DNA of 64,000 nt from Mesostigma viride (GCA_009746045.1 RPFO01000104.1:5910895-5974894), one strand, 5' to 3'; shown: positions 45,332-58,029, counted from the first letter of the stretch. Numbers and translations: made by a program. Notes: generated by a model from the letters alone, not told the origin.

Positions 45332-47925
45332 GCGGGCGAGAAGGCTTGGGGTTTTGCTGGCAGACGGGGGCCAGGGCCCCGCTCAGTAGCGCGGCCGGGG
45401 GTACGGGACAGAGTGGGGTGGGGTTGGCATGGCCAATTTCGCCTGGTCGCGTGATGTCACTATCAAATATATATATCACTTTCAACCCCGTGGGGAGCCG
45501 TGGGGGATGCCCCCTTTTATCTATTTCAGCAGGCCATGCGCGGCATCGGTGGCGTGCGGCAGCTGCGTCCTTGGTCCCGTCATGAAGCGTCATCATTGGT
45601 GCCATAGTCCGTGTTCACCAAGGCTGTCGAAGGGGGAGACCCATAAACCCCCGCCCGACAAGTGGTCGCCGTGCGAAGCTATTGGCAGTGGGGAGAGGAT
45701 CGAGGATCACCCCCGACGCGCCTCTACCTGATACGCGGGCATGTCGTGCCGAGCGCATGTCCGTGATTAGAGTGCGCATATATCTGTGTGTGTTTGGGTG
45801 TTCTGGAAGAGCATCTGCTTTGGGGGGGTTGGTACCCCACTTGGCTCGCTGCGCGTCACAAGCATGCAACACTGGGAGAATGGCCCGACTGGGATGGCAG
45901 CGCATGGGCCTGTCTGTAGCCGCGCGACGTCACCTCCACGTGCCCTGCCGGACATGAGCGTTGTTTCATGGATAGACCAACAGGGTACCCCTGCTCCCCC
46001 TCCGGCCACCATGCTCAGGCGTTGCCATGCACGGTTTCCTGCTCAGACACATGGGCAGGTGTGTCATTCGGTGGATCCCCCTTGGGTGGCATATGCTGGG
46101 GAAGGAAAATGTGCCGTGTGTGGGCGATGCACGTGCTATGGCTGCTTTTTCCATGCATGGCAGCGATGATGGGCTTGCTAGGTCCCAGCAGTCAGTTGGT
46201 TGCTGTAGTGGTCCCTCGGGTCATTCTTCTGGCATAAGCAACTGCTGTCCCTTGCTCAGCCGCACTAGGCATCAACCTTTCTTACCGCGCACCGGCGTGG
46301 GAGCTGTGTAGGGATGTGGTTGATGTGTCTCTGGGGCGCATCTGGACCAGCTTAGTACCCCTCTCGGCGTGCCTGCATACCAACCCTTGCTTGGGGCTGC
46401 ATGCGGCAGCTGCCAAGAGGCAGCTTGTCCCGGCCAACGCGTTACGGATGACCCCAGCAACCAGTGGCGATGGCACCCTAGCGGGTGGTGAGTGCGTGAG
46501 AGCACGGTGGGGGCATCGCCAGGGCCGTGAGCCGTTTCCGAGAACCTCGCGGCCTTTCCGGTTTGGTTACCCGCAGGGGCTGATGCTTACTGCTTTACGT
46601 AAGATGCCTGTCGAGCGCTGGGGTAGGTGCAGGAGTTGACGAGCCGTGTCACTCGCCACTGTCCTCCCAGGGGTCATGAATGGGATGCGTGGATGGTTTG
46701 GTGCTCTGTGCACGGGCAGCGGCACAGACGTCCTGCTGCGTGGCAGCGAATGCCGCATCACGGCGGGGCAGTCGGGTGGTCTGTAGCGGGTAGCAGGGAG
46801 CGACTTTTGGTCATTGTCGAATAAAGCGTCGCTGTGCGGCAGCCTTGCGGGGGCCATGGGTGAGGCACGTATGGTAAGGCTGATGTGGGTGCAGCGGGGA
46901 GGTTGCCATGGGTCGCATGCGCATGTTTTTTGCCACATGCGACGTGTCTCGCAATTGGCTGCAGCAAATGGTGCCCTGCTTAGGTGCCCTCTGCTGTTAT
47001 GGCCATTCCATTTCCGAACCTCAGGGCATGCCGATGTGCGCTGTTATTTTATTGGGAGGCGGAGGGTTCTTTGTGTGTGCAAGAAACTAGGAAATGCATG
47101 ATACTGGCGTGTCAGCTGCTGCGCAGGTTAGGTACCTCTCGATATTCCGAATAAGTTGTCAGTTTTGTTGTCGTCAAGGGCCACTTGTGCCGTATGATTA
47201 CGTGGCCAGGAAGTTTTGAACCAAGGTGCGATTGGTTGTGCAGGACTAGGCATTCTGGCTGGTGTAATGCAGCCGTCATCGGCACTTTCCATGGGTGCCT
47301 TGTGTACTTTAACCCGTACACATGGTATGCTCCTCGGAGTTGCGATAGAAGGTCAGGCTGGAATGTGATGCCAGTCGCGATGACACATTCCTGCGATGAT
47401 GTGCATGAGTTAGGCAACAATCCTTTCCAAGACGACATCTGTGGTTTAATTTCTTATATTCAATAAAGTCTCGGTATGTAAAAGCCAGTCCCCGCCCTGT
47501 AGTATGTAAAAGCCACTTCCCAGCCTCCTGGACTAGAGTGAAACGCGTGAATGCAACCTTACATTTCCAGCATGCGGACTGCGCGGTACATACGAATCCA
47601 AGAGCATGCAGGCTGCCCGTAATTGAGACAACTTGCCGGAAATAACCACCATCATGCCGAAAGCACACATTTGTTGTATAAAACACAGGAGCTGGGTGGC
47701 TGCACCCGGCCAGGCGGGCAGTCACATTTTAGAACCGGCTACCCGCCAACGTGCGGCTGTCCACTGGGACCTTTTTTCATGTGATTATTGCATCCCCGAG
47801 CACGATCGAGCCCGCACGCCTTTCTAACAAAATACCTGGTCTTGAAAATGGGCTTTGGGCGCGGCTTTGATGCTCCAGGGCTTCACGAGAGCTGTCGAAT
47901 GCCGTATAGAAGTCTGTGAGAGGAG
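45332..47925. other. Gene-free region after the DCD-TRF4 gene
   Basis: The start will be the 3' UTR. No ORF in the remaining ~2.5 kb shows a recognisable domain, and composition is not strongly biased. A short direct repeat, GTATGTAAAAGCCA, occurs twice at about 47475 and 47503. An unrecognised gene or long noncoding transcript cannot be excluded. Confidence 0.4.
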
Positions 47926-47927
47926 GG

Positions 47928-48456
47928 GTTAATTAATCAATTAATTAATTAATTAATTAATAGGCAGACACGTACACGGCTAAATAATTCTAAATCATCA
48001 GCTGGTGTGGGGCCCATCATAGGCATACATGTACATCATAATGATCAGAATACATGTACATGGCTAAGCCTTGTACTATTCTACACTACTACTGCTATAA
48101 TAATAATGCCTTCAGCATTTAGCCAAGCCATGTCTATAATGGGACCCCCATGGATGTTGCATTAAGAATTTAGCCATGCTATGCCTATGCAGAGAGATGC
48201 TCTCTGTTGAGAAGCCATGCCCTAGCTCTTGTATAGCCATGATGATCTTCCTCCCCCGTGCCGGGATCCCCTTAGTTGGGTTGAACCCGAGACAGCATGG
48301 TGGTGCCGGTGCCCTTGAGGCACCTAGAGCAAGTGTTGCTTACATTCCACTCTTGCAGGAAGTAGCCCAGAATGTATTAAAAGCCATATGCCCCTTCTCC
48401 GGGATATGTGCTACATGTACTCCCAACGGAGTTATGTTTCTAATTAATTAATCATA
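47928..48456 (+). mobile_element. ORF1-element 3' UTR with hairpin and tail (plus)
   Basis: It begins at an ATTA-rich stretch (47928-47962) and continues as the 3' UTR seen at 19790-20160 (CATGCAGAGAGATGCTCTCT; GCACCTAGAGCAAG). It ends with ACTCCCAACGGAGTTATGTT and AATTAATTAAT at 48419-48455. It abuts an oppositely oriented ORF1 body. Confidence 0.7.
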
Positions 48457-49440
48457 ATGTAGTCCCCTAGGCTGGGGTTGCTGAGTGTTCTGGGGCAGCG
48501 ATCGAGGGACCGGGGGTCGCTTGCCAGGGCTTGTGGCCGACGTAGATGGTCGCCTCCTTCCAGTTCACCGGCTTTCCTGCCGCTGTCTGCCGGAGCTGGA
48601 GGTAGGTCGGCCATAGCTCCCGTCGCCATTGTTGCTGCGCCAGGGTCAAGCCCGGCCCTCGTCCAGACTATGTAGTGAGTCCTCTCGAGCCGCTTGCGGC
48701 GTCTGAGGAACGAAATCTTGTCTGCCGGGTTCTCAAAGATAAGCAGCAGCGCGGAGGCGGTACGTCCCGCCTTACCCCGCGAGCGGGGAAGGCGGTGGGC
48801 CGCCAGCTTGATCTCACCAATGAGGCCCATGCGGCCAAGGATTCCTTTCTCAAACGCCTGCATGGGCAAGCGCCTGGCCTTCACGGAGTTCTCACCTTCC
48901 ACCAGGTCGAAGTTCTTGATGATGACGTTATAAGGCTGCGCTTGTTGAGCTCGGCCTCCTCGCAGAGGTCGAGTGTTTGTTGCTTGCTGGGCTGCAATGG
49001 TGGAGGCGGTGGAGCCGGTGGTGTGGTGCTTCAGCATGTCTGCCCAGGTCCAGTGGTTGGGAGGAGCATCGCCAGCTGGGCCAGTGGGGGCTGGCTTGGC
49101 GGCAATGTCCTTCACCACCTGGGCGGTGCTGGCCTGCGGTGTTTTGCAGGCACTCGTCGGATGGCGATGGGGTTGTCTTGGAGGCGCTTGTCGATGTCAC
49201 GGAGCTGGGCGGTGATGGTGTCCGTGGTGGAGGTGGTGGTGGAGGTGCCAGTGGCGGTGGAGGCGCAGGCGAGGAGAGTGGAGGTGGCGGTGGCCAGACT
49301 CAGTGGTGGAGAGGTGGGGGAGCTCGCATGCATGCCAGCGTGCTCAGTGCCCATATGGCGCTGCCACATCTGCAGCGAGGGGGGCCACGTGTTGCTCCGG
49401 AGGGCCTCCTTAAGGAGTCCTGCATGAGGGGTTGGGCTGC
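48457..49440 (-). mobile_element. ORF1 element, 3' two-thirds of ORF1 (minus)
   Basis: The minus frame from 49118 encodes DIAAKPAPTGPAGDAPPNHW, YNVIIKNFDLVEGENSVK, GEIKLAAHRLPRSRGKAGR, then LLIFENPADKISFLRRRKRL. With one frameshift (~48640) it continues as LAQQQWRRELWPTYLQLRQ and ends near 48470. Coiled-coil sequence is upstream to about 49300. The 5' third is missing, so the copy is truncated. Confidence 0.75.
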
Positions 49441-49834
49441 TCAATGAGCCTAATTCTACCGTTAAGAACTTTGCGACGCCAATTTTTTTGTGTCGAATCA
49501 TCGCGAGTCTGAAGAGAAAGCCTTTACGCGGTAGTAATGACTGTAAGTAAGTACTTTCATGCATGTCATGCGCATGGGCATGCCGCGGAGTACATACTTC
49601 GCTAATCTCACTGGAATGAGATAGCTTAGGCATTATAGCACTCGGAACATGATATTAGCTCTGCATCAGTTACAGTACCTCAAACTAGCTCTGGCTCCAG
49701 CTTGCATGGCCAGCATTAGCTTGCGCTAATGCGCTTTAGTCGACGCTTTGAGCCTACCTTTCTTATACAGCATAAGCTACTAGTATGAGTCAGCCTACCT
49801 AAGTATGGTATTGCATGGTTGTATTGCACCCGGC

Positions 49835-51492
49835 CCGGCCCACGATCGCCACGAGCCACGAACCACGAGATAGCCATGGCTGACGGCGGAGCTCGTAACT
49901 TTCACGTTTGGGCCGCACCAAACTCCGCCGTGAATATCACAATCGCTTCGTCTTTTTAAGACGCACACGCTGCTATATTTTCCCGAAGCTATCACGCAAT
50001 ATTATGGCGAGCAAACGCTCCTCGATCTACTAAACGCAGCCTGGCGGCTGCGCGCTGAGCCCTAAAAATACCTCTGCAGCTCCGGCTGCGGCAGCTTCGC
50101 CCTCATCAGGCCTAGCTGGAAGGCAGCGGCGCCACTCTAGCTAGCCAAGTGCTGGTGGTCGCCCATGCAGGTCCCCCCTGGGCTTAATTGCCTCGCCCTC
50201 GGCATCGCCTGAGCCCAAGCGCAATCGCCCTGCCGCACCGAGCTGCCGGACCGAGCATGACTTTGAGTCTTTGACGCCTGAGCCAGCTTGCCCGGTTTTT
50301 TTGAACAGCCCCGAATCCGGCTCCTGGAGCACGTGTTTTACAGATGGGTCTCACGCCTCGCTCCTTGCCCTGTGCCAGCTCCTTTACACCAGTGACCATG
50401 CGCATACGCATGCAGTGGAGCTGACGGCCGGTTTTCCCACCGCGGGCCCGTGACGGCCACCAGCCCGGGCTGCCCTGCTGGTTTCGTCCTCGCCTTCAGC
50501 TCGCCGCTCAGACTCGTCTCCCTCCTTCAGCGCCCTGCCGACGACCTCTGCGGGGTCCCCTCCGGGCCCTCGACCGAAGCCACCTTCAGCTCCCTCCTTC
50601 AGGAGGCCATATCGCGCAGCACATGACACAGTCTCGCTGCCGGGATGTGGCAGCCGCATGGTGGGCAGCACGCTCATGGCTGCCGAGCTAGCTCCCCACC
50701 TTCTCCACCGCCACCTTCACCCTCCTCGCCTCCACCTCCGATCCACCACCACCACCGCCATGCACTGACCACCGACGCTGGCCATCACTGCCCAGCTCCG
50801 TGACATCGACAAGCACCTCTATAGGATAACGCCGGCATCGCCATCCGGAGTGCCGGCTGCAAAAGCCCGCAGGCCTCACCATCCAGGCGGTGAAGGTCAT
50901 TGCCGCCGGCATGGCGGCCAAGCCACCGGCGACAGCCCCCGCTGGCCCAGCAGCCGCCGGATGCTCCTCCCCCCCACTTGCAAACCTGGGCCGCCATGCT
51001 GCTGAACCACACCATGCACAACCACCACCGCCATCGCAGCACATGCAGCTCAAGCAGCAGACGTCGCGCTCGACCTAGCTCCGTGATCGAGGAGGCCGAG
51101 CTCGCATTGCATGACAAGCGCGGCGCCTTAATGTCATCGTAAAGCACTTCGAGTCTTCGACCTGGTGGAAGGTGAGAACTCTGAGAAGCTTGCACAGGCG
51201 TTTGCAGACAAAATCCTTGCCCCCATGGCCCTCATTGCTGAGCTCAAGATGGAGGCCCTCCGCCTTCCCCGCTCGCGGGGTACTTATAGTACAGCATTGT
51301 AAGGCGGGGCCGCCCCCGCTGCTGCTCATCTTTGAGAACATGCCTGATGGCAGACAATGATGAGCTTTCGTTCTTCAGACGCCGCAAGCGGCTCAAGAGG
51401 ACTCCGTACACTCTGGATCATCGACGACTTGACCCTGGCGCAGCAACAACGGCGACGGGAGCTATGGCCGACTTACCTCCAGCTCGGACCGG
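49835..51492 (+). mobile_element. Highly decayed ORF1 element (plus)
   Basis: The 5' end shows heptamers (CCACGAGCCACGAACCACGA), the conserved 5' UTR with GCCATGGCTGACGGCGGAGC, and an ORF1 start region near 50005. The body follows the intact copy to GACTTGACCCTGGCGCAGCA and the RRELWPTYLQL-coding segment (51427-51485). Many frameshifts and insertions break every frame. Confidence 0.7.
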
Positions 51493-51519
51493 CAGATTAT
51501 TATAGCGGCGGTGAAAATT

Positions 51520-52900
51520 AAATTATAATTAAATTATAATATGATGGTTGTCTCCTTGATAACATGACTCCCTGGGTAGATCATGTAGCACTGACGTATT
51601 CCCTTGCTGGATGGATGGAGGTGGGCGAAGCCGCGAAAACCGAACTAAGCTAACTCTAAGCTAATTAACTAGAAAACCCTTACTACCCTACTCAGCAAAG
51701 CACCCCTAGCTTCCTCCTGGGGGGAGGGGGCTTGCCCTGCACAGGGGCCGGCGTGTGAGCCTAGCTGCATGGACAATCGTCTTCCACCTCTTAATTCTTG
51801 TCCTGCATAGCCGGCAGTGACTCGATCCAAGCAAGAGAGAGGGAGTGAATTCATGTGGTGTTCAAACTCAGAGCTGGGACCACTAGGCCGGCCAGCAACA
51901 TCTGGATCAATGTAGTTCATGGCAGGTTTACCCATCTTTCTAGGAAATTATGTCCTTGGGGCCAGGCCAGATCGTCAGGATGTGTCGCCCTGGTTGGCCA
52001 AGCCGCTGGGGGCCGCGGCCAGACCGAGGGCCGGCGGTGTCTACCTGACCAGGGTGCGAGCAAGATGTCCTACCAATGCATCCTACGCTGCCTAATCTCG
52101 TCCGAAATGAGAGGCATACCCCTGAGCACTGATACAAAGACTCTAATGATCGACCTATGTGTGGAAAACCCTACATTCAGGACCTGTCGAAGCATCCTGT
52201 AAACCGTGCCGTCCAGCCGGGCGGCCAGCGTGTCCGTGAGCGTCCATGCCTCGGCACCATATGTGAGCACCGTGAGGGGCCAGGACCTTGAAGAGCACGC
52301 GCTTGCCGGTGCTCGCCCAGGTCCTTCCAGCGCCAGTAGGGGTTGAGTGAGCGGAGCCAGCTGGCCCAGGCCAGGCCGATGCGGATGTCCACATCGTTGG
52401 CGGTGTCGGGAAGCATGCTCCCCAGTGAGCAGTTTGAAGCGCTCACTGAACGGGACCTCCGTCCCATCTAACAGCCGGCTGTGGCTGCTGCGGGCAAGTG
52501 AAACTGGTAGCCACAATCACCATCGCCTCAGTTTTGACACTAATCTCCAACGTACCCCACCGCCCGCGCCTCCAAGCCAGACAGTCCAGCCTGGTCTGAA
52601 TGTGCTCGGGGCGGACGATGAGGGTGGTATCATGCATCCACATAAATCAGGTCGGACAGGCGGTTTGTTAGATTGTAACCAGGGCCACCACTGCCGTGTT
52701 CGCGCCGGGCTCGAACCCCTTATAAGAGCAGTAAAGCGCGCACGTGCCCGGCGCATGACGTGATCCACGACAATCATGAACAGATAATAATGGGGACAGG
52801 ACACAGCCTTGCCACACCCCGCCGGCGTGGTGAAGGGGGAATGGTGGGGTATTGCCTTCCGCAGTCCGCACTAGCTACTGCCTGTGAGCCCTCATACAGC
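51520..52900 (-). mobile_element. 5'-truncated LINE with reverse transcriptase (minus)
   Basis: From the AT-rich tail and a degenerate hairpin (51520-51580) upward on the minus strand: 3' UTR, the ORF2 C-terminal HILTIWPGPKD segment (~51960), GMPLISDEIRQRR (52120), a TYGAEAWTLTDTLAARLDGT thumb-region peptide (52200-52265), a damaged YADD region (52610-52640) and the RT motif GVWQGCVLSPLLS (52810-52850). It is split by frameshifts and truncated near 52900. Confidence 0.75.
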
Positions 52901-52904
52901 CGGC

Positions 52905-53345
52905 GGATGGCAGCTAGCAATAAAAGCGGCGGTGAAGAAGGCGGTATACTGGCCGGCCGGTATTATTACTCGGGCCGGGGGCGGTCATCTACGTCGGCCG
53001 CAAGCCCTGGCAGGCGACCCCCGCTGCCCCAGCACCCTCAGAAACTCCAGCCTAGGGAATCGACTCATAGCATTAGTGTAGAAAAGTCAAGGCTTAGCCA
53101 ACATGGGGCCCATGTACATGTATGCCTATATACGATGGGATCCGGCACACCAGATGATGCATTAGCATTAAGTTGTATACGGTCATGCTTTGGGCCCATG
53201 CACAGAGCTATACTCTCTGCTGAGATGCTGCATGCCCTAGCTATTGCCTAGTAGCCACAATCATCTTCCACCCCAATGTGTCCGCACCTTAGCTGCTGTC
53301 CAGAATACATGGAGGTGCAGGTGTTAATTCATAACTTAATTAATT
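52905..53345 (+). mobile_element. ORF1-element 3' end (plus)
   Basis: GGGGCGGTCATCTACGTCGG and CCGCAAGCCCTGGCAGGCG correspond to the last ORF1 codons (IYVGHKPWQ region), followed by the stop and the 3' UTR with the GCTATACTCTCTGCTGAGA block. An AATTAATTAAG stretch ends it near 53345. Confidence 0.65.
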
Positions 53346-53439
53346 AAGTAATTAGTGCACCCAGAGTACTGGTGGCTGTTCACACCCTCCACCTGCAGGT
53401 TGTAGCCCAGCGTGTATTAAAAAACATAGGCCCCCTAGC

Positions 53440-54030
53440 TTCTCAGGGCCATTAAAATTAAATTGAATTATAACATGACTCTGTTGGGAGATCATGTAGC
53501 ACATATTCCACTGCTTGCTGGATGGATATGGAGGTGGGCGAAGCCGCAAAACCGATCTAATCTAATAACTCTAAGCTAATCTAATATAGAAAATCCTAGC
53601 TACTCTACTCAGCAAAGCGCCCCTTCCTCTTGGGGGGAGGGGGCTTGCCCACCGACAGGGGCTGGCGTGTGAGCCTGGACAATCGTCTTCCACCTCTTCT
53701 TGTTAGATGCAGAGCAGTCCAATTATGTAAGCACGAGAGAGGGCCGGGAGTGAATGCGGTGTTCAAACGGGGATGGTCGACCACTATGTTGTAGGTCGGC
53801 CAGCAACTGCTGTAGTATAGGTCATGGCATGTTTACCCATCTTTCTAGGAATGTCCTTGGGGCCAGGCCAGGTCAGGATATGCCGCCCCGGCTGGCCAAG
53901 CCGCGGCTGAGGGCCGCCAGACCGAGGTCGGTGTCTACCTGACTGGTGCGAGCAAGATGTCCTACAAATGCTATCCTACGCTGTCTAATCTCGTCCGAAA
54001 TGCGAGGCATGCCCTGCATGGTACAAAGAT
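53440..54030 (-). mobile_element. LINE 3' fragment (minus)
   Basis: Tail AAATTAAATTGAATTATAAC, hairpin ACTCTGTTGGGAGATCATGT, GATGGATATGGAGGTGGGCG 3' UTR, then ORF2 C-terminal coding sequence (inverted HILTWPGPKDIP segment at ~53870, RRIC-type segment ~53960). Truncated at about 54020. Confidence 0.7.
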
Positions 54031-54044
54031 TCTAAAGACCTCAG

Positions 54045-54115
54045 GGCCATTAATTAATTGATTAATTAATTAATTAGAAACATAATAACTCCGTTGGGAG
54101 TAGTAAATGTAGCTC
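54045..54115 (-). mobile_element. Retroelement 3' hairpin and tail (minus)
   Basis: ATTAATTGATTAATTAATTA, then GAAACATAATAACTCCGTTG and GGAGTAGTAAATGTAG: the inverted terminal hairpin of the ORF1-only family, with almost nothing else left. Confidence 0.65.
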
Positions 54116-54119
54116 ATCA

Positions 54120-54578
54120 CTCAATCCCAGAGAAGCCGCCCTTGGTCTGGCAGGCCCCATGCAGCGGCTTGGCCAGCCAGGGCGGCATATTCTGACCTGG
54201 CCTGGCCCCAAGGGCATTCCCAAAAGGGTAGGGAAACATGTCACGAACTACATCCAGATGTTGCTGGATCGACGACCTCGTGGTCCCAGCCCAGTTTGAA
54301 CACCGCATCCACTCTCTCTCCCTTCTTTGGACTGCCATGCAGAACAAGACGCAGTGGCAGTAGATTGTCAAGGCTCACACACCAGCCCCTGTGGGCAAGC
54401 CACCTCCCCCCAAGAGGAGGCGGCGTTTTGATGAGTAGTGTAGTTAGGATTTTTCTAGACTAGGTAGCTTAGAGTTAGGTTAGTTCGATTACGCGGCTCC
54501 TTCCACTCCACCCATCCATCAAGGAATATGTGCTACATGATCTCCCAACGGAGGCATGTTATCATTTAATTTTAATAT
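54120..54578 (+). mobile_element. LINE 3' end (plus)
   Basis: A plus-oriented ORF2 C-terminus: a LAGPMQRLGQPGRHILTWPG-like segment, NYIQMLLDR, WWQ-like residues and a final PPPKRRRRFDE-type basic tail with stop TAG near 54435. The 3' UTR ends in the hairpin CTCCCAACGGAGGCATGTTA and an ATTTAATTTTAAT tail at 54541-54578. Confidence 0.7.
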
Positions 54579-54579
54579 C

Positions 54580-54885
54580 CCAGAGAAGGGGCATATGGCT
54601 TTGAATACATTCTAAGCTACTTCCTGCAAGGGTGGGAATGTAAACGACACTTGCTCGAGGTGCACCAGGACACCTGCACCCCCATGCACGATCTATCAAG
54701 CTCGACCCAGCTAAGGGGAGCTAGCCTGTCATGGGGAGGGAAGATCGATCAGCATGGCTATACAAAAGCTAAGGCATGGCTTCTCAGCAGAGAGTGGCTC
54801 TCTGCGTAGTCACAGCATAACTAAATAATAAAGCGAGGCATCATCTGGTGACAGTGTGGCGCGTCATGGGCACACATTAATTAAT
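54580..54885 (-). mobile_element. ORF1-element 3' UTR fragment (minus)
   Basis: CCAGAGAAGGGGCATATGGC, AAGGGTGGGAATGTAAACGA, GAGGTGCACCAGG and the GCAGAGAGTGGCTCTCTGC block match the inverted 3' UTR of 19900-20160. It nearly duplicates 54950-55130. Confidence 0.7.
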
Positions 54886-56825
54886 TTATTAATTGATTAG
54901 GAACACAACTCCGTTGGGAGTAAATGTACGTAGCACATATCCCGCACCAGCCAGAGAAGGGGCATATGGCTTTTAATACATTCTAAGCTACTTCCTGCAA
55001 GGGTGGGAATGTAAACGACACTTGCTCGAGGTGCACCAGGGCACCTGCACCCCCATGATCCAAGCTATACCCAGCTAAGGGGGAGCCTGTCATGGGGAGG
55101 GAAGATCAACATGGCTATACAAAAGCTAAGGCATGGGCACACACATGTACATGACTAATTAATGTTCATAAGTCAGCTGGTATAGGGCCTGTAGTATAGG
55201 CGTGCATGTACAAGGCCACTGTCTAACTATTCTACACTACTACTGCTGTATTCCCCTAAGCTGGGGCGTCTGGAGTCGCTGGGGCCGCTGTGGTCGCTGG
55301 GGTCGCGTGCCAGGGCTTGTGGCCGACGTAGATGGCCGCCCCCTTCCAGTACACCGGCTGTCCCGCGCCTTGGTCTGCCGGAGCTGGAGGTAGGTCGGCC
55401 ATAGCTCCCGTCGTCGTTGTTGCTGCGCCATGAGGGTAAAGTCGTCGTCCACGGTGAAGGGAGTGTTCTCGAGCCGCTTGCGGCGTCGGAGAAACGAAAT
55501 CTTGTCCGCTGGGCTCAGACGAGAAGAAGCGGGGGCACCCCTGCCTTGCCCCGCGCGCGGGGAAGGCGGTGGGCTGACACCAAGAAGGCCCATGCGATCA
55601 AGGATTTTGCTCTCAAACGCACGTGCAAGCTTCTCGGAATTCTCACCTTCCTCCATGTCGAAGTTCTTGAGTATGGCGTTAAGGCTGCGCTTGGCGAGCT
55701 CGGACTCCTCGCGAAGGTCGAGCTTCTGCTGCTGGAGCTGTGCTGCCACGGCCGGCGGAGGTGGTGGATGTGGTGTGCTGCTTTTAAGCATGTGCGCCCA
55801 GGTCGGGATCTAGTGGCCGAGGAGCATCGCCAGCCAGGCCAGCTGGGGCTGGCTTGGCGGCAATGTCCTTCACCGCCTGCATGGGCGGTGAGGCCTGCGG
55901 TGTTTTGCAGGACGTACTCGATGGCGATGGCATTGACAGTCCTTGAGGCGCTGTTCAATGTCGCGGAGCTGGGCGGTGATGGAGTCGGTGGACTGGCGGA
56001 GCCGGGGGCCCGGGGCCGGGCCGGGGGGGGGGGTGGAGGCGAGGAGGGTGGCGGTGGCGGTGGGGATGGTGGGGAGCTCAGCAGCCAGCGTGCGGCTCAC
56101 AGCTGCCACATCTGCAGCTAGGGGCGTCACGTGCTGTGAGATGGCTTCTTGGAGGTGGAGGAGGAAGGTGGATTCGGTCACTTTGGGGACCCAGAGGTCC
56201 GCGGCAGAGCGCTGAAGGATGGTAAAGAGGGCGGCGAGCTGAAGGCGCGGGCGGGACCAGTTGGTCAGGTAGTCAGGTCCGCGGTGGCCGGTGAGAAAAC
56301 CGGCCGTCAGGTCCATGGCAGAGGCGATTAAGGCTTTGGAGGCGCCGGCACAGGTCCAGAAGGGAGGCGTACGACCCATAGAACACGCGCTCCAGTATCT
56401 TGATGGGTGCACGTGTCGAAATAGCTGGGTCTGTCGACGTCAAAGGTGGCCGGAAAATAACTCGTCAACGTCAAAGTCGCGCTCAGACCAGCTAGGTTCG
56501 GCTGGGCGGCTGCGTTTGGGCTCAGGCGATGCAGAGCTAGGGCGAGGCATTAAGCCCGGGAGGGTTCGAGGCGACCACCAGTGCATGACTAGTGTCACCG
56601 CTGCCTGCCGGGCCTGAGGGCGAAGCTGCAGCCGGAGCTGCAGACGTATTCAGTTTTCAGGGCTTAGCGCAACCGCCAGGCTGCGTTGCGTCGAGGAGCG
56701 TTTGCTCGTCATATATTGCGTAAATAGCTTCGGAAAATTATATCAGCATGTGCGTCTTAGAAAGACGAAGCGATTGTGATATTCACAGCCAAATTTGGTG
56801 CTCAAACGTGAAATCCGCCATCAGC
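54886..56825 (-). mobile_element. Near-full-length ORF1-only element (minus)
   Basis: From a (TTAA)-type tail and inverted hairpin (54886-54930) through the 3' UTR to ORF1. The minus frames 55791-55240 (LDLREESELAKRSLNAILKN, ADKISFLRRRKRLENT, LMAQQQRRRELWPTYLQLRQ) and 56412-55870 (WSRPRLQLAALFTILQRSAA, ITAQLRDIEQRLKDCQ) are separated by frameshifts. The N-terminal coding region and 5' UTR reach about 56825, without the heptamer array. No RT sequence is included. Confidence 0.75.
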
Positions 56826-57570
56826 CATGGCTACCTCTCGACATCGACCAACGCCTCATCGACATCGACATCGACATCGACCAACGCCTATTTAAGGACA
56901 CCGCCATAGCCATCGAGTGCATGCAGAACACCGCCGGCATCACCGCCCATGCGGTGAGGGACATCGCCACCAAGCCAGCCCCCGCTGGCCCAGGCGACGA
57001 CGCCCCTCCCACCGAGACCTGGGCGGACCTGCTCAAGCACCACGCCACCTCCACCACCTCCACCATCGCGGCACAGCTTAAACAACAAGCCCTCGACCTC
57101 CGCGAGGAGGCCGACCGCACCCAGGGCAGCCACAATTAACGTCATAGTCAAGAACTTCGACCAGCCGGCAGGTGAGGACTCGACGACTCTTCAAGATTAC
57201 GGCATTTAAGCGCGACATTCTTGCCCCCATGCACATTACTGGTGAGCTGCGCAATGATGTCGGCTGTTCGCCTCCCCCACGCGCGGGGTAAGGCTGGCCC
57301 GGCACCCGTGCTCCTCACCTTTAAGTACATGGCGGACAAGGTGTTGTTTCTTAAATACCGCAAGAAGCTCTCGAGGACTCACTTCACGCTGGACGACGAC
57401 CTGACCCTGGCCCAGCAACAACGGAGACGCGAGCTATGGCCGACCTACCTCCAGATACGGCAAAGCGCAGGGGGGAAACCGGTATACTGGAGGGGGGACG
57501 TCATCCACGTCGACCACAAGCCTTGGCAGGCACCCCCAGTCTAGGGAATATAGCAGTAGTGTAGATTTAA
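56826..57570 (+). mobile_element. ORF1 element, 3' half (plus)
   Basis: Starts with a small CATCGA microsatellite in the coiled-coil coding region (DIDQRLIDIDIDIDQRL), then AVRDIATKPAPAGPGDDAPP, LDLREEADR, a frameshift, and VRLPHARGKAGPAPVLLTF, KLSRTHFTLDDDLTLAQQQR and VYWRGDVIHVDHKPWQ with stop TAG at about 57544. It sits head-to-head with the copy at 54886-56825. Confidence 0.75.
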
Positions 57571-57574
57571 GGCT

Positions 57575-58025
57575 TAGCCTACCACGCGGCCCTTGGTCTG
57601 GCCGGCCCCCAGCGGGTTGGCCAGCCAGGGCGGCATATTCTGACCTGGCCTGGCCCCAAGGGCATTCACAAAAGGGTAGGGAAACATGTCACGAACTACA
57701 TCCAGATGTTGCTGGACGACCTAGTGGTCCCAGCCCAGTTTGAAAACCGTGATCCACTCTCTCTCCCGTCTTTGGACTGCCATGCAGGACAAGACACGGT
57801 GGCAGAAGATTGTCAAGGCTCACACGCCCGACCCTGTGGGCAAGCCCCCTCCCCCCAAGAGGAGGAGGCGTTTTGATGAATAGTGTAGTAAGGATTTTCT
57901 AGACTAGATAGCTTAGAGTTAGGTTAGTTCGATTACGCGGCTTCCTCCACTCCACCTGGCATCCATCATGGAATATGTGCTACATGATCTCCCAACGGGG
58001 GCATGTTATAATTTAATTTTTATTT
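57575..58025 (+). mobile_element. LINE 3' end (plus)
   Basis: LGLAGPQRVGQPGRHILTWP, NYIQMLLDDLVVPAQFEN, then KTRWQKIVKAHTPDPVGKPP and a PPKRRRRFDE tail with stop TAG near 57885. The 3' UTR follows with hairpin CTCCCAACGGGGGCATGTTA and an ATTTAATTTTTA tail. This is the best-preserved ORF2 C-terminus in the window. Confidence 0.75.
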
Positions 58026-58029
58026 TTTT

